Made by a program: the position numbers and the translations under genes. Shown one piece after another: positions 24,343-32,393 of a stretch of 64,000 nucleotides of DNA (position 1 is the first letter of the stretch; every line of letters starts with the position of its first letter). Source of the stretch: Rhodospirillales bacterium. Its GTDB lineage: Bacteria > Pseudomonadota > Alphaproteobacteria > Micavibrionales > Micavibrionaceae. The stretch is from assembly GCA_020638295.1 (NCBI GenBank), contig JACKIU010000001.1, positions 682,001 to 746,000 of the forward strand. The letters run 5' to 3'. Below the pieces are notes generated by a model that was not told the DNA's origin, searched no databases, and was given only the letters and a program-made list of their open reading frames with translations.

Positions 24343-26505
24343 CTACTGCCCCTTCGCGCGTTCGACGCTGGAGATAATCGGCGTGGCCCGTAGTGCGGCG
24401 ATGATATTGCTGAGATGCTTGGTATCGTTGACATAGACATCGACCAGAATTTGCCAGAAATCGGTCGAACGACTGGTGATTTTGAGGTTCGTAATGTTGC
24501 CGCCATTCGATGCAATCACGGTCGACAGCGTCGCCAATGTTCCGGGCTCATTCTGCAAAGTAATGTTAATCCGCCCGACATGAGCTTCCGGACTGTCTGG
24601 GCCTTCACCCCATGAAACATCCAGCCAGCGCTCCGGCGTATCGGCGAAGGTTTCCAGCGTTTCGCAGTCAATCGTATGGATGGTCACGCCTTTACCGGTG
24701 GTCACAATGCCGACAATCCGGTCGCCGGGCAGCGGATGGCAACAGCGCGCAAAATGCACCGCCATCCCGGGAATCAGCCCCTTGATCGGCATCGGCGCAT
24801 CCGAACCCGAAAGCGATTTGACCATAACCGCCTGATCCATGTCGATCGACGGGCGTTTGGCGATCTCGGTTTTATGCGCCGGGAAAATTGCTTTGAACGC
24901 ATCGCGCGCCACCAGCGTGCCGGAACCGATCCGCGCATAAATATCGTCATTTTCCTCGGCCTTAAATTGCTTCAAGATACCGGTGACGGCCTTTTCGCTG
25001 AAATCATAGCCTTCCTGACGGAAGATTTTTTGCAGCATCGCCTTGCCCAGCGTCACATATTCGGCGCGCTGCTGATTGCGGATAAATTTACGAATGTGGC
25101 TGCGGGCTTTCCCCGTAACCACGAAACGTTCCCAGGTCGGCGAGGGGTGCTGGGTTTTCGAGGCAATGATTTCAACCTGATCGCCATTGGCCAGCTTGGT
25201 GTTCAGCGGGGCAATGCGCCCGTTGATCTTGGTTCCGACGCAACGATCACCGATATCCGAATGCACGGCATAGGCAAAGTCAATCGGTGTTGCTCCGGCA
25301 GGCAATTCAATCAGATCGCCCTTGGGCGAAAAGGCGAAGACATGTTCCTGAAACAGCTCGAGCTTGGTGTTTTCCCAGAAATCTTCGGGCCGTTGTTCCT
25401 GTTCGAGAATTTCCAAAAGCTCGCGCAACCAGCGATATTTTGTAACGTCCTTGGTCGTCGGAGGATCGCCGCCTTGTTTATAGGACCAGTGCGCCGCCAC
25501 CCCCATATCGGCCTGAAAATGCATTTCCGCAGTGCGGATCTGAATTTCAATGCGCTGGCGCATCGGCCCCATGACCGTGGTATGGATTGATCGATATCCG
25601 TTGGGCTTGGGCGTCGAGATATAATCTTTGAAACGGCCCGGAACGCTATGATAACGGCTGTGAATCAGCCCCAACGTCGCGTAACATTGTTCGACATTTT
25701 CGACCACGATCCGAAAAGCCATGATGTCGGAAAGCTGTTCAAAGGCGACGTTTTTTCGCTGCATCTTTTTCCAGATCGAATAACCGGTTTTTTCCCGGCC
25801 GGAGATTTCGGCCTTAATTCCTGCATCCTTGAGGGTCTTTTCAAGCTCCTTGATGATCTCCTTGGCCAGATCCGTTCCTTCGGCGCGCAGGAACGAGAGG
25901 CGGTTCATAATGCTTTCGCGCGCTTCGGGGTTGAGGACTGAAAAGGCGAGGTCTTCGAGTTCACCTTTGATTTTATGCACGCCGATCCGTTCAGCCAGCG
26001 GGACGTAAATTTCAAGGGTTTCCAGGGCAATGCGGCGCTGCTTTTCCGGTTTTTTAATCCCGTCAATCGTGCGCATATTGTGCAGCCGGTCGGCCAGTTT
26101 CACCAGCAAGACCCGGATATCCTCGGACATCGCCAGCAGCAATTTGCGAAAATTCTCCGCCTGCTTGCCTTCGACGGTTTTACTTTCAATTCGGGTCAGC
26201 TTGCTCACCCCGTCGACCAGATCGGCGACTTCTTTGCCGAATTTTTCGGCCACATCGTCATAGGTCGCATCGGTATCTTCGATTGTGTCGTGTAAAATGG
26301 CGGTGAGGATTGAGCTCACGTCCATCTTCATATCGGCGAGAATCCCGGCCACTGCGACCGGGTGTGTATAATACGGTTCGCCGGAAGAACGCGTCTGGCC
26401 CTCATGCATTTTACGCGCGTAATCAATCGCTTGCTCAACGATGGCGGCGTTGACATCGGGGTTGTAGCTGCGAATCTGATCGACTAAAGGGGAATGCTCG
26501 CTCAT
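24343..26505 (-). CDS. rsh: RelA/SpoT-type (p)ppGpp synthetase/hydrolase
   Basis: A 720-residue bifunctional stringent-response enzyme. The HD hydrolase domain is intact (THPVAVAGIL, AILHDTIEDTDATY, LADRLHNMRT), the synthetase domain has GYSIWKKM, FKDYISTPKPNGYRSIHTTV, then a TGS domain (VFAFSPKGDLIELPAGATP) and a C-terminal ACT domain (INITLQNEPGTLATLSTVIA). Most alphaproteobacteria carry one such Rsh protein, so it probably both makes and destroys the alarmone. It lies behind rpoZ, from which a terminator separates it. Confidence 0.95.
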   Translation of the reverse strand: MSEHSPLVDQIRSYNPDVNAAIVEQAIDYARKMHEGQTRSSGEPYYTHPVAVAGILADMKMDVSSILTAILHDTIEDTDATYDDVAEKFGKEVADLVDGVSKLTRIESKTVEGKQAENFRKLLLAMSEDIRVLLVKLADRLHNMRTIDGIKKPEKQRRIALETLEIYVPLAERIGVHKIKGELEDLAFSVLNPEARESIMNRLSFLRAEGTDLAKEIIKELEKTLKDAGIKAEISGREKTGYSIWKKMQRKNVAFEQLSDIMAFRIVVENVEQCYATLGLIHSRYHSVPGRFKDYISTPKPNGYRSIHTTVMGPMRQRIEIQIRTAEMHFQADMGVAAHWSYKQGGDPPTTKDVTKYRWLRELLEILEQEQRPEDFWENTKLELFQEHVFAFSPKGDLIELPAGATPIDFAYAVHSDIGDRCVGTKINGRIAPLNTKLANGDQVEIIASKTQHPSPTWERFVVTGKARSHIRKFIRNQQRAEYVTLGKAMLQKIFRQEGYDFSEKAVTGILKQFKAEENDDIYARIGSGTLVARDAFKAIFPAHKTEIAKRPSIDMDQAVMVKSLSGSDAPMPIKGLIPGMAVHFARCCHPLPGDRIVGIVTTGKGVTIHTIDCETLETFADTPERWLDVSWGEGPDSPEAHVGRINITLQNEPGTLATLSTVIASNGGNITNLKITSRSTDFWQILVDVYVNDTKHLSNIIAALRATPIISSVERAKGQ

Positions 26506-26570
26506 GCTTGTTTATCTTTACCGAAACTCAAGGGGAGCAGGATAGCATGTTTAAAGTAGAAAATGGGCAT

Positions 26571-26606
26571 AAAATATGGGGATACGACTCTGCGTGTATC
26601 CCCATA
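26571..26606 (-). terminator. Rho-independent terminator behind rpoZ
   Basis: On the minus strand a stem of 11 pairs (TATGGGGATAC with GTATCCCCATA) is followed by TTTT. It lies between the end of rpoZ and the start of rsh. Confidence 0.7.
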
Positions 26607-26632
26607 GTCAATACTGTTAAATAAGCCGATTT

Positions 26633-27028
26633 TTACTCGTCTTCGATAGGTGCGCCGCCGGCCATGTCTTCCAAAGACGGTTCTTCATCATCGTCGTCGA
26701 TTTCATCGTCGGCGTACATACCGTCAGCGCGATTGCCGGCGAGCGTGCCCCATTCTTCTTCGCCGTCCATCAGGTCGATGCTTTCATCTTCCTCTTCATA
26801 GGCGATCATGCGCTGGTGAGAACGGATCAGCTCTTCTTTCAGTGTTTCGACTTCAACGGTTTCCTCGGCGATTTCGCGCAAGGATACAACCGGGTTTTTG
26901 TCATTATCACGTTCGATGGTCAAAGCGGCGCCAGAGCCGATTTTGCGGGCGCGCTGTGCGGCCAGCATGACCAATTCAAAGCGGTTGGTGACTTTATCGA
27001 TACAATCTTCAACGGTTACACGGGCCAT
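26633..27028 (-). CDS. rpoZ: RNA polymerase omega subunit
   Basis: Omega helps assemble the RNA polymerase core. The start MARVTVEDCIDKVTNRFELV and the RARKIGSGA segment are typical. It is 131 residues, with an acidic C-terminal tail (DDDDEEPS) longer than in E. coli, common in alphaproteobacteria. The ATG at 27028 is chosen over an upstream one because it gives the conserved start and has AGGAAG before it. Confidence 0.94.
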   Translation of the reverse strand: MARVTVEDCIDKVTNRFELVMLAAQRARKIGSGAALTIERDNDKNPVVSLREIAEETVEVETLKEELIRSHQRMIAYEEEDESIDLMDGEEEWGTLAGNRADGMYADDEIDDDDEEPSLEDMAGGAPIEDE

Positions 27029-27093
27029 TTCTTGCTTCCTTTTGCTTTTCAACGGATCGGCGAGTTTTTGCTTATAGTCATTTTCATCAGGAT

Positions 27094-27837
27094 ATGCAAG
27101 TCTTAGCTATGAAATTCGAACCGCCTGCTTCCGATTGTGCTTTGTGTCCGCGTCTGGCTGCGTTTCGCACGCAAAACCGGGCGAAATTTCCCGATAAATT
27201 TAATGCGCCGGTGCCGGCCTTTGGACCGCTGGATTCAGAACTGCTGATTGTCGGTCTCGCGCCGGGGTTGAAGGGGGCGAATTTTTCCGGGCGGCCCTTT
27301 ACCGGCGATTATGCCGGGGATTTGCTCTATGAAACCCTGCTGAAATTCGGCTATGCGCGCGGGGAATACGCCAGACATAAGGATGACGGGCTGGAGTTGG
27401 TGAATTGCCGGGTGACCAACGCGGTGCGCTGCGTTCCGCCGGAAAACAAGCCGACAACGGATGAGATGAATACCTGCCGGGATTTCCTTAAAGATGAAAT
27501 CGCCGCAATGCCCAATCTGCGCACCATCGTGTCTTTGGGCTTGATCTCGCATAACGCGGTGCTCAAAACATTCGGCCACAAAATCTCAGCCTTTAAATTC
27601 GCCCACGGCGCGCGCCATCAACTTCAAAAAATAGCCCCCCCTCCCTTGAGGGAAGGGGTGGGGGTGTCTAATATCCAACACCCTCCCCCTAACCCCCCCC
27701 CTCAAGGGAGGGGGGGCTCTTTAGAAGTTGTGGGGGGGATTACCCTTGTCGATTCCTACCATTGCTCGCGTTACAATACGCAGACAAACCGCCTGACGAC
27801 GGAAATGTTTGAGAAGGTTTTCGCTTCTCTTGCCTAG
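27094..27837 (+). CDS. Uracil-DNA glycosylase, family 4/5 type, with repeat inside
   Basis: Removes uracil from DNA. Cysteines for an iron-sulfur cluster are present (CALCPRL near the start, then VRCVPPENKPT with CRDFL), motif 1 is GLAPGLKGANFSGRPFTGD and the late motif is VDSYHCSRYNTQTNRLT, closest to family 5 (UDGb). Between FAHGARHQL and VVGGITLVDSYH lie about 30 Pro/Gly-rich residues encoded by an inserted palindromic repeat (27619-27730). The frame stays open through it, so the protein is probably made with an enlarged loop. The start may be 27094 or the ATG at 27109. Confidence 0.85.
   Translation: MQVLAMKFEPPASDCALCPRLAAFRTQNRAKFPDKFNAPVPAFGPLDSELLIVGLAPGLKGANFSGRPFTGDYAGDLLYETLLKFGYARGEYARHKDDGLELVNCRVTNAVRCVPPENKPTTDEMNTCRDFLKDEIAAMPNLRTIVSLGLISHNAVLKTFGHKISAFKFAHGARHQLQKIAPPPLREGVGVSNIQHPPPNPPPQGRGGSLEVVGGITLVDSYHCSRYNTQTNRLTTEMFEKVFASLA
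27619..27730 (+). repeat. Palindromic repeat inside uracil-DNA glycosylase gene
   Basis: Perfect 18-bp arms AGCCCCCCCTCCCTTGAG (27633-27650) and its complement (27701-27718), extended outward by CAACTTC and GAAGTTG. The interior (GGTGGGGGTGT, ACACCCTCCCCCTAACC) resembles the repeats at 29580-29653 and 55228-55314. It is translated as Pro/Gly-rich sequence. Confidence 0.8.
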
Positions 27838-29417
27838 GGCGCGGCCATATCCCCTGCCGTTTGCGGGTTCATGCTCTCGCGCTTCGTCAGAAGCTTGTTC
27901 AGCGCATGGATATACGCCCGCGCCGAAGCCACCAGCGTATCGGCATCCGCGCCTTGCCCGTTGACTGTCTTACCGCCTTCTTCGAGCCGCACGGTGACTT
28001 CGGCCTGTGCATCCGTTCCGCCGGTGACGGCGTGAACCTGATAAAGCTGCAGCCGCGCATCTTCATGCGGCATGATTTCGCGAATGGCTTTGAAGATCGC
28101 ATCAACCGGGCCATTTCCCTCGACTTTCGCGCATTTTTCCTCACCCTCAACTTTAACGCACAGCTCGGCAATCTGCGGCCCCTTCGACCCGGCTTGCACC
28201 TGCAGAGATACAAAACGAACCGTTTCGTTTTCTCTGATCACTTCGTCTTCAACCAAGGCAATCAAATCATCTTCGAAGATTTGCTTTTTGCGATCGGCCA
28301 GCGCCTTGAAACGAACAAAGGCATCCTGAAAGGCCTGTTCGCTCAGATCAAAGCCGAGCTCTTCGAGCTTGCTTTTAAACGCGGCGCGCCCTGAGTGTTT
28401 GGCCAGCACCAGTTTGGATTCCTTCAGGCCTACACTTTCCGGCGTCATAATCTCATAGGTCTGGTTGTTTTTGAGCATACCATCCTGATGGATGCCGCTG
28501 GCATGGGCGAAGGCATTGGCCCCTACAATCGCCTTGTTCGGTTGTACGGAAAAGCCGGTAATCGTTGAAAGGGTGCGTGACGTTTTAGTGATCTTCGTCG
28601 TATCGATGCCGGTTTTATAGGGCAGAGCGTCGTGGCGCGTGCGCAGGGTCATGACGATTTCCTCCAGCGCGGCATTGCCGGCGCGCTCGCCAATCCCGTT
28701 GATCGTGCATTCCACCTGCCGCGCGCCGTTTTCCACCCCGGCCAGCGAATTGGCCACGGCCAACCCAAGGTCATTGTGGCAGTGGGTGGAGATGATCGCC
28801 TTGTCGATATTCGGCACGCGCTCGAACAGCATTTTGATCTGGCGTCCGTATTCTTCGGGGATCGCATAGCCGACCGTATCGGGGATATTGATCGTGGTCG
28901 CTCCGGCATTGATGGCGGTTTCGACGCATTGGCAGAGGAAATCATCCTCGGTGCGAGAGGCATCTTCAGCGCTCCATTCGACATCATCGGTAAAACCGCG
29001 CGCCAGCGTGACACTTTCATGCACAGCTTCAATCACCGAATTGGGGCCCATTTTCAGCTTGTATTTCATATGCAGCGGGCTGGTCGAGATAAAGGTATGG
29101 ATGCGCTTGCTTCCAGCCGGTTTAATCGCATTGCCGGAGGCCTCGATATCCGCTTGTTTGGCGCGGCACAGCCCGGCCACAGTCGCATTCTTAACGACTT
29201 TGGCGATTTCATTGACCGCTTCAAAGTCGCCCGGCGAGGCGATCGGAAAACCCGCCTCAATCACATCGACGCCCAGATCATCGAGCAGCACGGCCATTTT
29301 CAGCTTTTCTTCCAGATTCATCGAACAGCCCGGTGACTGCTCGCCATCGCGCAGGGTCGTATCAAAGATAATGATACGGTTAGGGTCGTTTTTCACTTTG
29401 TCAAAAGCACGGGTCAT
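27834..29417 (-). CDS. leuA: 2-isopropylmalate synthase
   Basis: First committed step of leucine synthesis: acetyl-CoA plus 2-ketoisovalerate to 2-isopropylmalate. The N-terminal TIM barrel has IIIFDTTLRDGEQSPGCSMN and the metal-binding STHCHNDLGLAVANS; the C-terminal leucine-binding regulatory domain is present (VHAVTGGTDAQAEVTVRLE). 527 residues, full length. Other leu genes are not in the window. The leader has a hairpin GCGCATTATGAATGCGC but no leucine-rich leader peptide that I can see. Confidence 0.95.
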   Translation of the reverse strand: MTRAFDKVKNDPNRIIIFDTTLRDGEQSPGCSMNLEEKLKMAVLLDDLGVDVIEAGFPIASPGDFEAVNEIAKVVKNATVAGLCRAKQADIEASGNAIKPAGSKRIHTFISTSPLHMKYKLKMGPNSVIEAVHESVTLARGFTDDVEWSAEDASRTEDDFLCQCVETAINAGATTINIPDTVGYAIPEEYGRQIKMLFERVPNIDKAIISTHCHNDLGLAVANSLAGVENGARQVECTINGIGERAGNAALEEIVMTLRTRHDALPYKTGIDTTKITKTSRTLSTITGFSVQPNKAIVGANAFAHASGIHQDGMLKNNQTYEIMTPESVGLKESKLVLAKHSGRAAFKSKLEELGFDLSEQAFQDAFVRFKALADRKKQIFEDDLIALVEDEVIRENETVRFVSLQVQAGSKGPQIAELCVKVEGEEKCAKVEGNGPVDAIFKAIREIMPHEDARLQLYQVHAVTGGTDAQAEVTVRLEEGGKTVNGQGADADTLVASARAYIHALNKLLTKRESMNPQTAGDMAAP

Positions 29418-29542
29418 TTGCGTACAGCGCTCCTTAAACGCTCTTCATATCATGCGCATTCATAATGCGCTTGGCTTGAGATTGCAACCTTTGGAAACTT
29501 TCCCCTGTAGCGCAGGCATACGATATAGTTCTTTGCGGAATG

Positions 29543-29573
29543 GAACACCCCCGTCCCAAGGGGCGGGGTATCA
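29543..29573 (+). repeat. GC-rich palindromic repeat (GCCCCAAGGGGC family)
   Basis: GAACACCCCCGTCCCAAGGG then GCGGGGTATCAA, a short member of the family at 17686, 52403 and 56728, with one mismatch in the central palindrome. It directly adjoins a second repeat type at 29580. Confidence 0.65.
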
Positions 29574-29579
29574 ACACAG

Positions 29580-29653
29580 TCCCCTCCCCCTCAAGGGAAG
29601 GGATGAGAAGGGTTAGCGAACGTAGTGAGCTTACCCGAAACTGGGTGGGGGTA
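29580..29653 (+). repeat. Repeat of the TCCCCCTCAAGGG / GTGAGCTTACCC family
   Basis: Contains CCCCTCCCCCTCAAGGGAAG, then GAAGGGTTAGCGAACGTAGT and GAGCTTACCCGAAACTGGGT ending in GGGGGT. The same order of blocks is found at 55228-55314. It lies between leuA and queF. Confidence 0.7.
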
Positions 29654-29679
29654 ACGGATTATGAATTGAAAGCGTTATA

Positions 29680-30147
29680 TTAACCCCGGCCGCGATAACC
29701 CGGCACGTCCTGCGGTGGGACCCAGACATTTTCGGGCGGTTCGCCGGTCTGGTAGAAAATATCGATGGGAATGCCGCCGCGCGGATACCAGTACCCGCCC
29801 AGACGCAGCCATTTGGCCTCGGTGGTTTCCAGTAAACGTCTGGCGATGGTGATGGTGCAGGCCTCATGAAAATCGCCGTGATTGCGAAACGAAGTCAGGA
29901 AGAGCTTCAGCGACTTGCTCTCCACCAGCCAATCACCGGGAATATAATCCAGCACCAGATGGGCGAAATCCGGCTGGCCGGTCAGCGGACAGAGCGAGGT
30001 AAATTCCGGCGCGGTAAACCGCACGGCGTAATCAACGTCTTTGTGCGGGTTGGGCACACGCTCCAACACAGCCTCATCGGGGCTGACCGGAATTTTGCTT
30101 GTTCCCCCAAGCTGGGTGAGATCCTGATAAATGGTTTTATCCGCCAT
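29680..30147 (-). CDS. queF: preQ0 reductase QueF
   Basis: NADPH-dependent 7-cyano-7-deazaguanine reductase, the step that makes preQ1 for queuosine. Seen: catalytic Cys in FTSLCPLTGQPDFAHLV and the family motif ESKSLKLFLTSFRNHGDFHE. 155 residues, the short unimodular type. It is the last gene of the queC-queD-queE-queF operon and begins 2 bases after queE ends. Confidence 0.94.
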   Translation of the reverse strand: MADKTIYQDLTQLGGTSKIPVSPDEAVLERVPNPHKDVDYAVRFTAPEFTSLCPLTGQPDFAHLVLDYIPGDWLVESKSLKLFLTSFRNHGDFHEACTITIARRLLETTEAKWLRLGGYWYPRGGIPIDIFYQTGEPPENVWVPPQDVPGYRGRG

Positions 30148-30149
30148 GA

Positions 30150-30851
30150 TTAAACTCCTCGTTTATTGCCCCAGAGCATGACGTGAAGCTGGGGCAAAAC
30201 TTGCGCATTCATATTATCGTTCGTGACCTTATCCGCCAGCCATGTGAGGCGGGCATTCAGCCCCGGCAGATCAGCAGAGCCTTCGGTTTTGTGGTTGCCG
30301 GGCTGCAGGTAAAACGCCAAAGCGGGATAGCGGGCCTGCACGTCTCTGGCATAGGCATAATCGGCGTCATCAAACACCACGATTTTCAGCGCCGTTTGCG
30401 GGCCATCCTTAGCCGCCGCCAGACACGCCGTAAACGCGTCCCAATCTGTTTTATGCCCACTCGAGGGCGGCTTTGGCGACAGCGTCAGCACATCGAGGTC
30501 GGCGAACCAGTCCTTGGCGATAGAGCCTTGCGTTTCCAGTGCGAAGCGATAACCACGCTCATGGCCCAACGTGATGAGGGACCCAAGCGGCTGGATGGCC
30601 GGATTCCCCCCTGAGAGCGTTACCATCGTTGGGTGACCGCTACTTAGGCGTTCAATTTCTTCCATGATGTTTTCAGCACTCATCGCGCGCCATTCACGGC
30701 GATAGGCGCTGTCTACCGCATGCAAGGTATCGCACCAGCGGCAACGGTAATCACACCCGCCGGTGCGCACAAAAATTGTAGGCTGGCCTATCAGCGCTCC
30801 CTCGCCCTGGATTGTCGGGCCGAAAATTTCCGATATGCGAATAGTCGCTTC
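30150..30851 (-). CDS. queE: 7-carboxy-7-deazaguanine synthase QueE
   Basis: Radical SAM enzyme that converts carboxytetrahydropterin to CDG. The N-terminus has ISEIFGPTIQGEGALIGQPT and the CX3CX2C cluster GGCDYRCRWCD, then a VTLSGGNPA motif. The ATG at 30851 is chosen: the longer in-frame start at 30899 would encode part of the palindromic repeat at 30869-30951, whereas MEATIRISEIFG is the natural N-terminus. Confidence 0.93.
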   Translation of the reverse strand, partial: EATIRISEIFGPTIQGEGALIGQPTIFVRTGGCDYRCRWCDTLHAVDSAYRREWRAMSAENIMEEIERLSSGHPTMVTLSGGNPAIQPLGSLITLGHERGYRFALETQGSIAKDWFADLDVLTLSPKPPSSGHKTDWDAFTACLAAAKDGPQTALKIVVFDDADYAYARDVQARYPALAFYLQPGNHKTEGSADLPGLNARLTWLADKVTNDNMNAQVLPQLHVMLWGNKRGV

Positions 30852-30868
30852 CATTGCTATTGCCTTTT

Positions 30869-30951
30869 CGTCATTGCGAGCGTCAGCGAAGCAATCCAAC
30901 TCCTGTAGATGGATTGCCGCGTCAGAGCTGACGGTCTTCCTCGCAATGACG
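30869..30951. repeat. Palindromic repeat, CGTCATTGCGA family
   Basis: An 83-bp palindrome with ends CGTCATTGCGA and TCGCAATGACG and inner blocks GAAGCAATCCA and TGGATTGCCGC. It separates queD and queE within the operon. Same family as 4225-4328. Confidence 0.8.
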
Positions 30952-30969
30952 ATTTCAGAAAATGTGGTT

Positions 30970-31326
30970 TCACTCTTTGTACTCCGCGCAAGTTTTCGGG
31001 GTCTCTTTCACCCGTACAGCGGAAACTTCCGGCCATTTGTCTTTGCACCAATCATAAAAATGCTTGGCCAGTTTTTCCGCCGTGGTGTTGTCCTCGCCCA
31101 GCACATCGTTGAGATGACGGTGATCGAGATGCTCATCAATGTATTGCTTCAACGCATCCAGTTCACGGTAATCGCGCACGAAGCCGGTTTCGTTGAGCGC
31201 CTCGCTTTGCAGTTCGACCTCGACGATATAGTTATGCCCGTGCAGGCGCGCGCAGGGGTGATCATCAGCCAGCCCATGCAAAATATGCGAAGCGGAAAAA
31301 TGATATTCTTTGCTGATGGTATACAT
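30970..31326 (-). CDS. queD: 6-carboxy-5,6,7,8-tetrahydropterin synthase QueD
   Basis: Second step of queuosine synthesis, from dihydroneopterin triphosphate. Zn-binding His are in FSASHILHG and RLHGHNYIVEVEL, the catalytic Cys in DHPCARLHGH, and the later HLDHRHLND is typical. 118 residues. Its ATG shares a base with the queC stop (TAATG), so the genes are translationally coupled. Confidence 0.95.
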   Translation of the reverse strand: MYTISKEYHFSASHILHGLADDHPCARLHGHNYIVEVELQSEALNETGFVRDYRELDALKQYIDEHLDHRHLNDVLGEDNTTAEKLAKHFYDWCKDKWPEVSAVRVKETPKTCAEYKE

Positions 31327-32033
31327 TACGCCGCCCCCTTGTTTGCGATACGCACTGTTTCGATCCAAAAATCAGGGTCCTCGTAAACAGTGGGGTCTGT
31401 AATGTCGGCAAGGTCGAACGCCTCGCGTCGTTCGACGCAGGTTCCGCAGCGCCCGCAATGGATTTCACCGCCTTTATAACACGACCATGTATCCCCAAAT
31501 GCGACGTCCAGCCTCGCGCCTTCGGCGGCGATATCGGCTTTGGTTTTGTTGAGGAACGGCGTGTAGAGTTCGATTTGGGCAACGCCAGCGAGCGCCTCAT
31601 TTTGCATGGCGGCGAATTTTTCGATAAAGCTTGGGCGACAATCGGGATAGATAAAATGATCCCCGCCATGCACCGCCGTTCCCACGGCTTCATCACCGTT
31701 CGCTACGGCAATACCGTAAGCAATCGCCAACATGATGGCATTGCGGTTGGGCACAATGGTAATCTTCATGGTTTCTTCGGCATAATGCCCGTCGGGCACG
31801 GCAACATCGTCGGTCAGGGCCGAACCGGTCAGGGCTGCCCCAACGTTCGCAATATCGATGAGGTGATGCGGAACGCCTAGAGCCTTGGCCTGCCGCGCCG
31901 CATAGTCCAGCTCTTTCTTATGACGCTGGCCGTAATCGAAGGAAATCAAACGGGTAAGAGCGCGCTCTTTGGCGACTTTGTACGCCAAGGTGACGGAATC
32001 GAGGCCGCCGGAGCAAATCACGGCTGTTTTCAT
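31326..32033 (-). CDS. queC: 7-cyano-7-deazaguanine synthase QueC
   Basis: Makes preQ0 from CDG, ammonia and ATP. P-loop SGGLDS (8-13) and the four Zn-binding cysteines in TWSCYKGGEIHCGRCGTCVE are present. 235 residues. First gene of the operon; its Shine-Dalgarno AAGGA is part of the preQ1-I riboswitch just upstream, so preQ1 should repress its translation. Confidence 0.96.
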   Translation of the reverse strand: MKTAVICSGGLDSVTLAYKVAKERALTRLISFDYGQRHKKELDYAARQAKALGVPHHLIDIANVGAALTGSALTDDVAVPDGHYAEETMKITIVPNRNAIMLAIAYGIAVANGDEAVGTAVHGGDHFIYPDCRPSFIEKFAAMQNEALAGVAQIELYTPFLNKTKADIAAEGARLDVAFGDTWSCYKGGEIHCGRCGTCVERREAFDLADITDPTVYEDPDFWIETVRIANKGAA

Positions 32034-32041
32034 TTCTTAAA

Positions 32042-32088
32042 TCCTTGTTTTCTCTATAAAGCCGGGTAGGAATTCTGCGACCGGCTCT
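32042..32088 (-). promoter_or_regulatory. preQ1-I riboswitch controlling queC
   Basis: On the minus strand the leader reads AGCCGGTCGCAG, a loop, CCCGGCTTTATAGAG, then AAAACAAGGA. Stem AGCCGG/CCGGCT, the GGTCGCAG block and the A-rich tail ending in ACAAGGA fit the class I preQ1 aptamer, very close to the Thermoanaerobacter tengcongensis type. The tail contains the queC ribosome-binding site 8 bases before the ATG, which points to control of translation. Confidence 0.85.
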
Positions 32089-32099
32089 GACCTTCGCCC

Positions 32100-32176
32100 T
32101 TTGCTTTTGTAATGCGTTACTCGTCACTCACGTATCATTTATACGCTTCGCTCCTCGTGCCTTTTACAAAAGCAAA
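32100..32176. repeat. Palindromic repeat in the queC leader region
   Basis: Ends TTTGCTTTTGTAA (32100-32112) and TTACAAAAGCAAA (32164-32176) are perfect 13-bp inverted repeats; the interior is an imperfect palindrome around ATACG blocks. It lies just upstream of the riboswitch and may sit in the leader transcript. Confidence 0.75.
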
Positions 32177-32305
32177 TTGCTTGGTCATGTATTGGGGGCT
32201 TTATAACAATGATCTCAGAAAAAGGAAAGGCAATTTACCAGCCACCGCAATCTGAGTGGATAAAAAAGATCGATAAACCAGGCGAAATTGATAAAAATCA
32301 ATTCT

Positions 32306-32320
32306 TGAGAATAATTCTCA
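32306..32320 (+). promoter_or_regulatory. Iron box (Irr ICE-like or Fur-like)
   Basis: TGAGAATAATTCTCA is a 7-1-7 palindrome, inside ATTCTTGAGAATAATTCTCA. The core AGAA-N3-TTCT fits the Irr iron-control element of alphaproteobacteria and also resembles a Fur half-site pair. A second ATTATTCTT follows. It lies about 75 bases before the cupredoxin/FTR1 operon. Confidence 0.6.
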
Positions 32321-32393
32321 TTTACAATTATTCTTGATCTGGTAAAAAAGGTTTCGTAATTTTTCAACCGCTCCAAAAAGGATTCGCTTAAAG

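Noticed and set aside
29418..29520. Leucine attenuator in the leuA leader
   Set aside because: There is a hairpin, but no leader peptide with Leu codons and no T-run.
30852..30899. N-terminal extension of QueE
   Set aside because: The extra codons are part of a palindromic repeat; the conserved start is at 30851.
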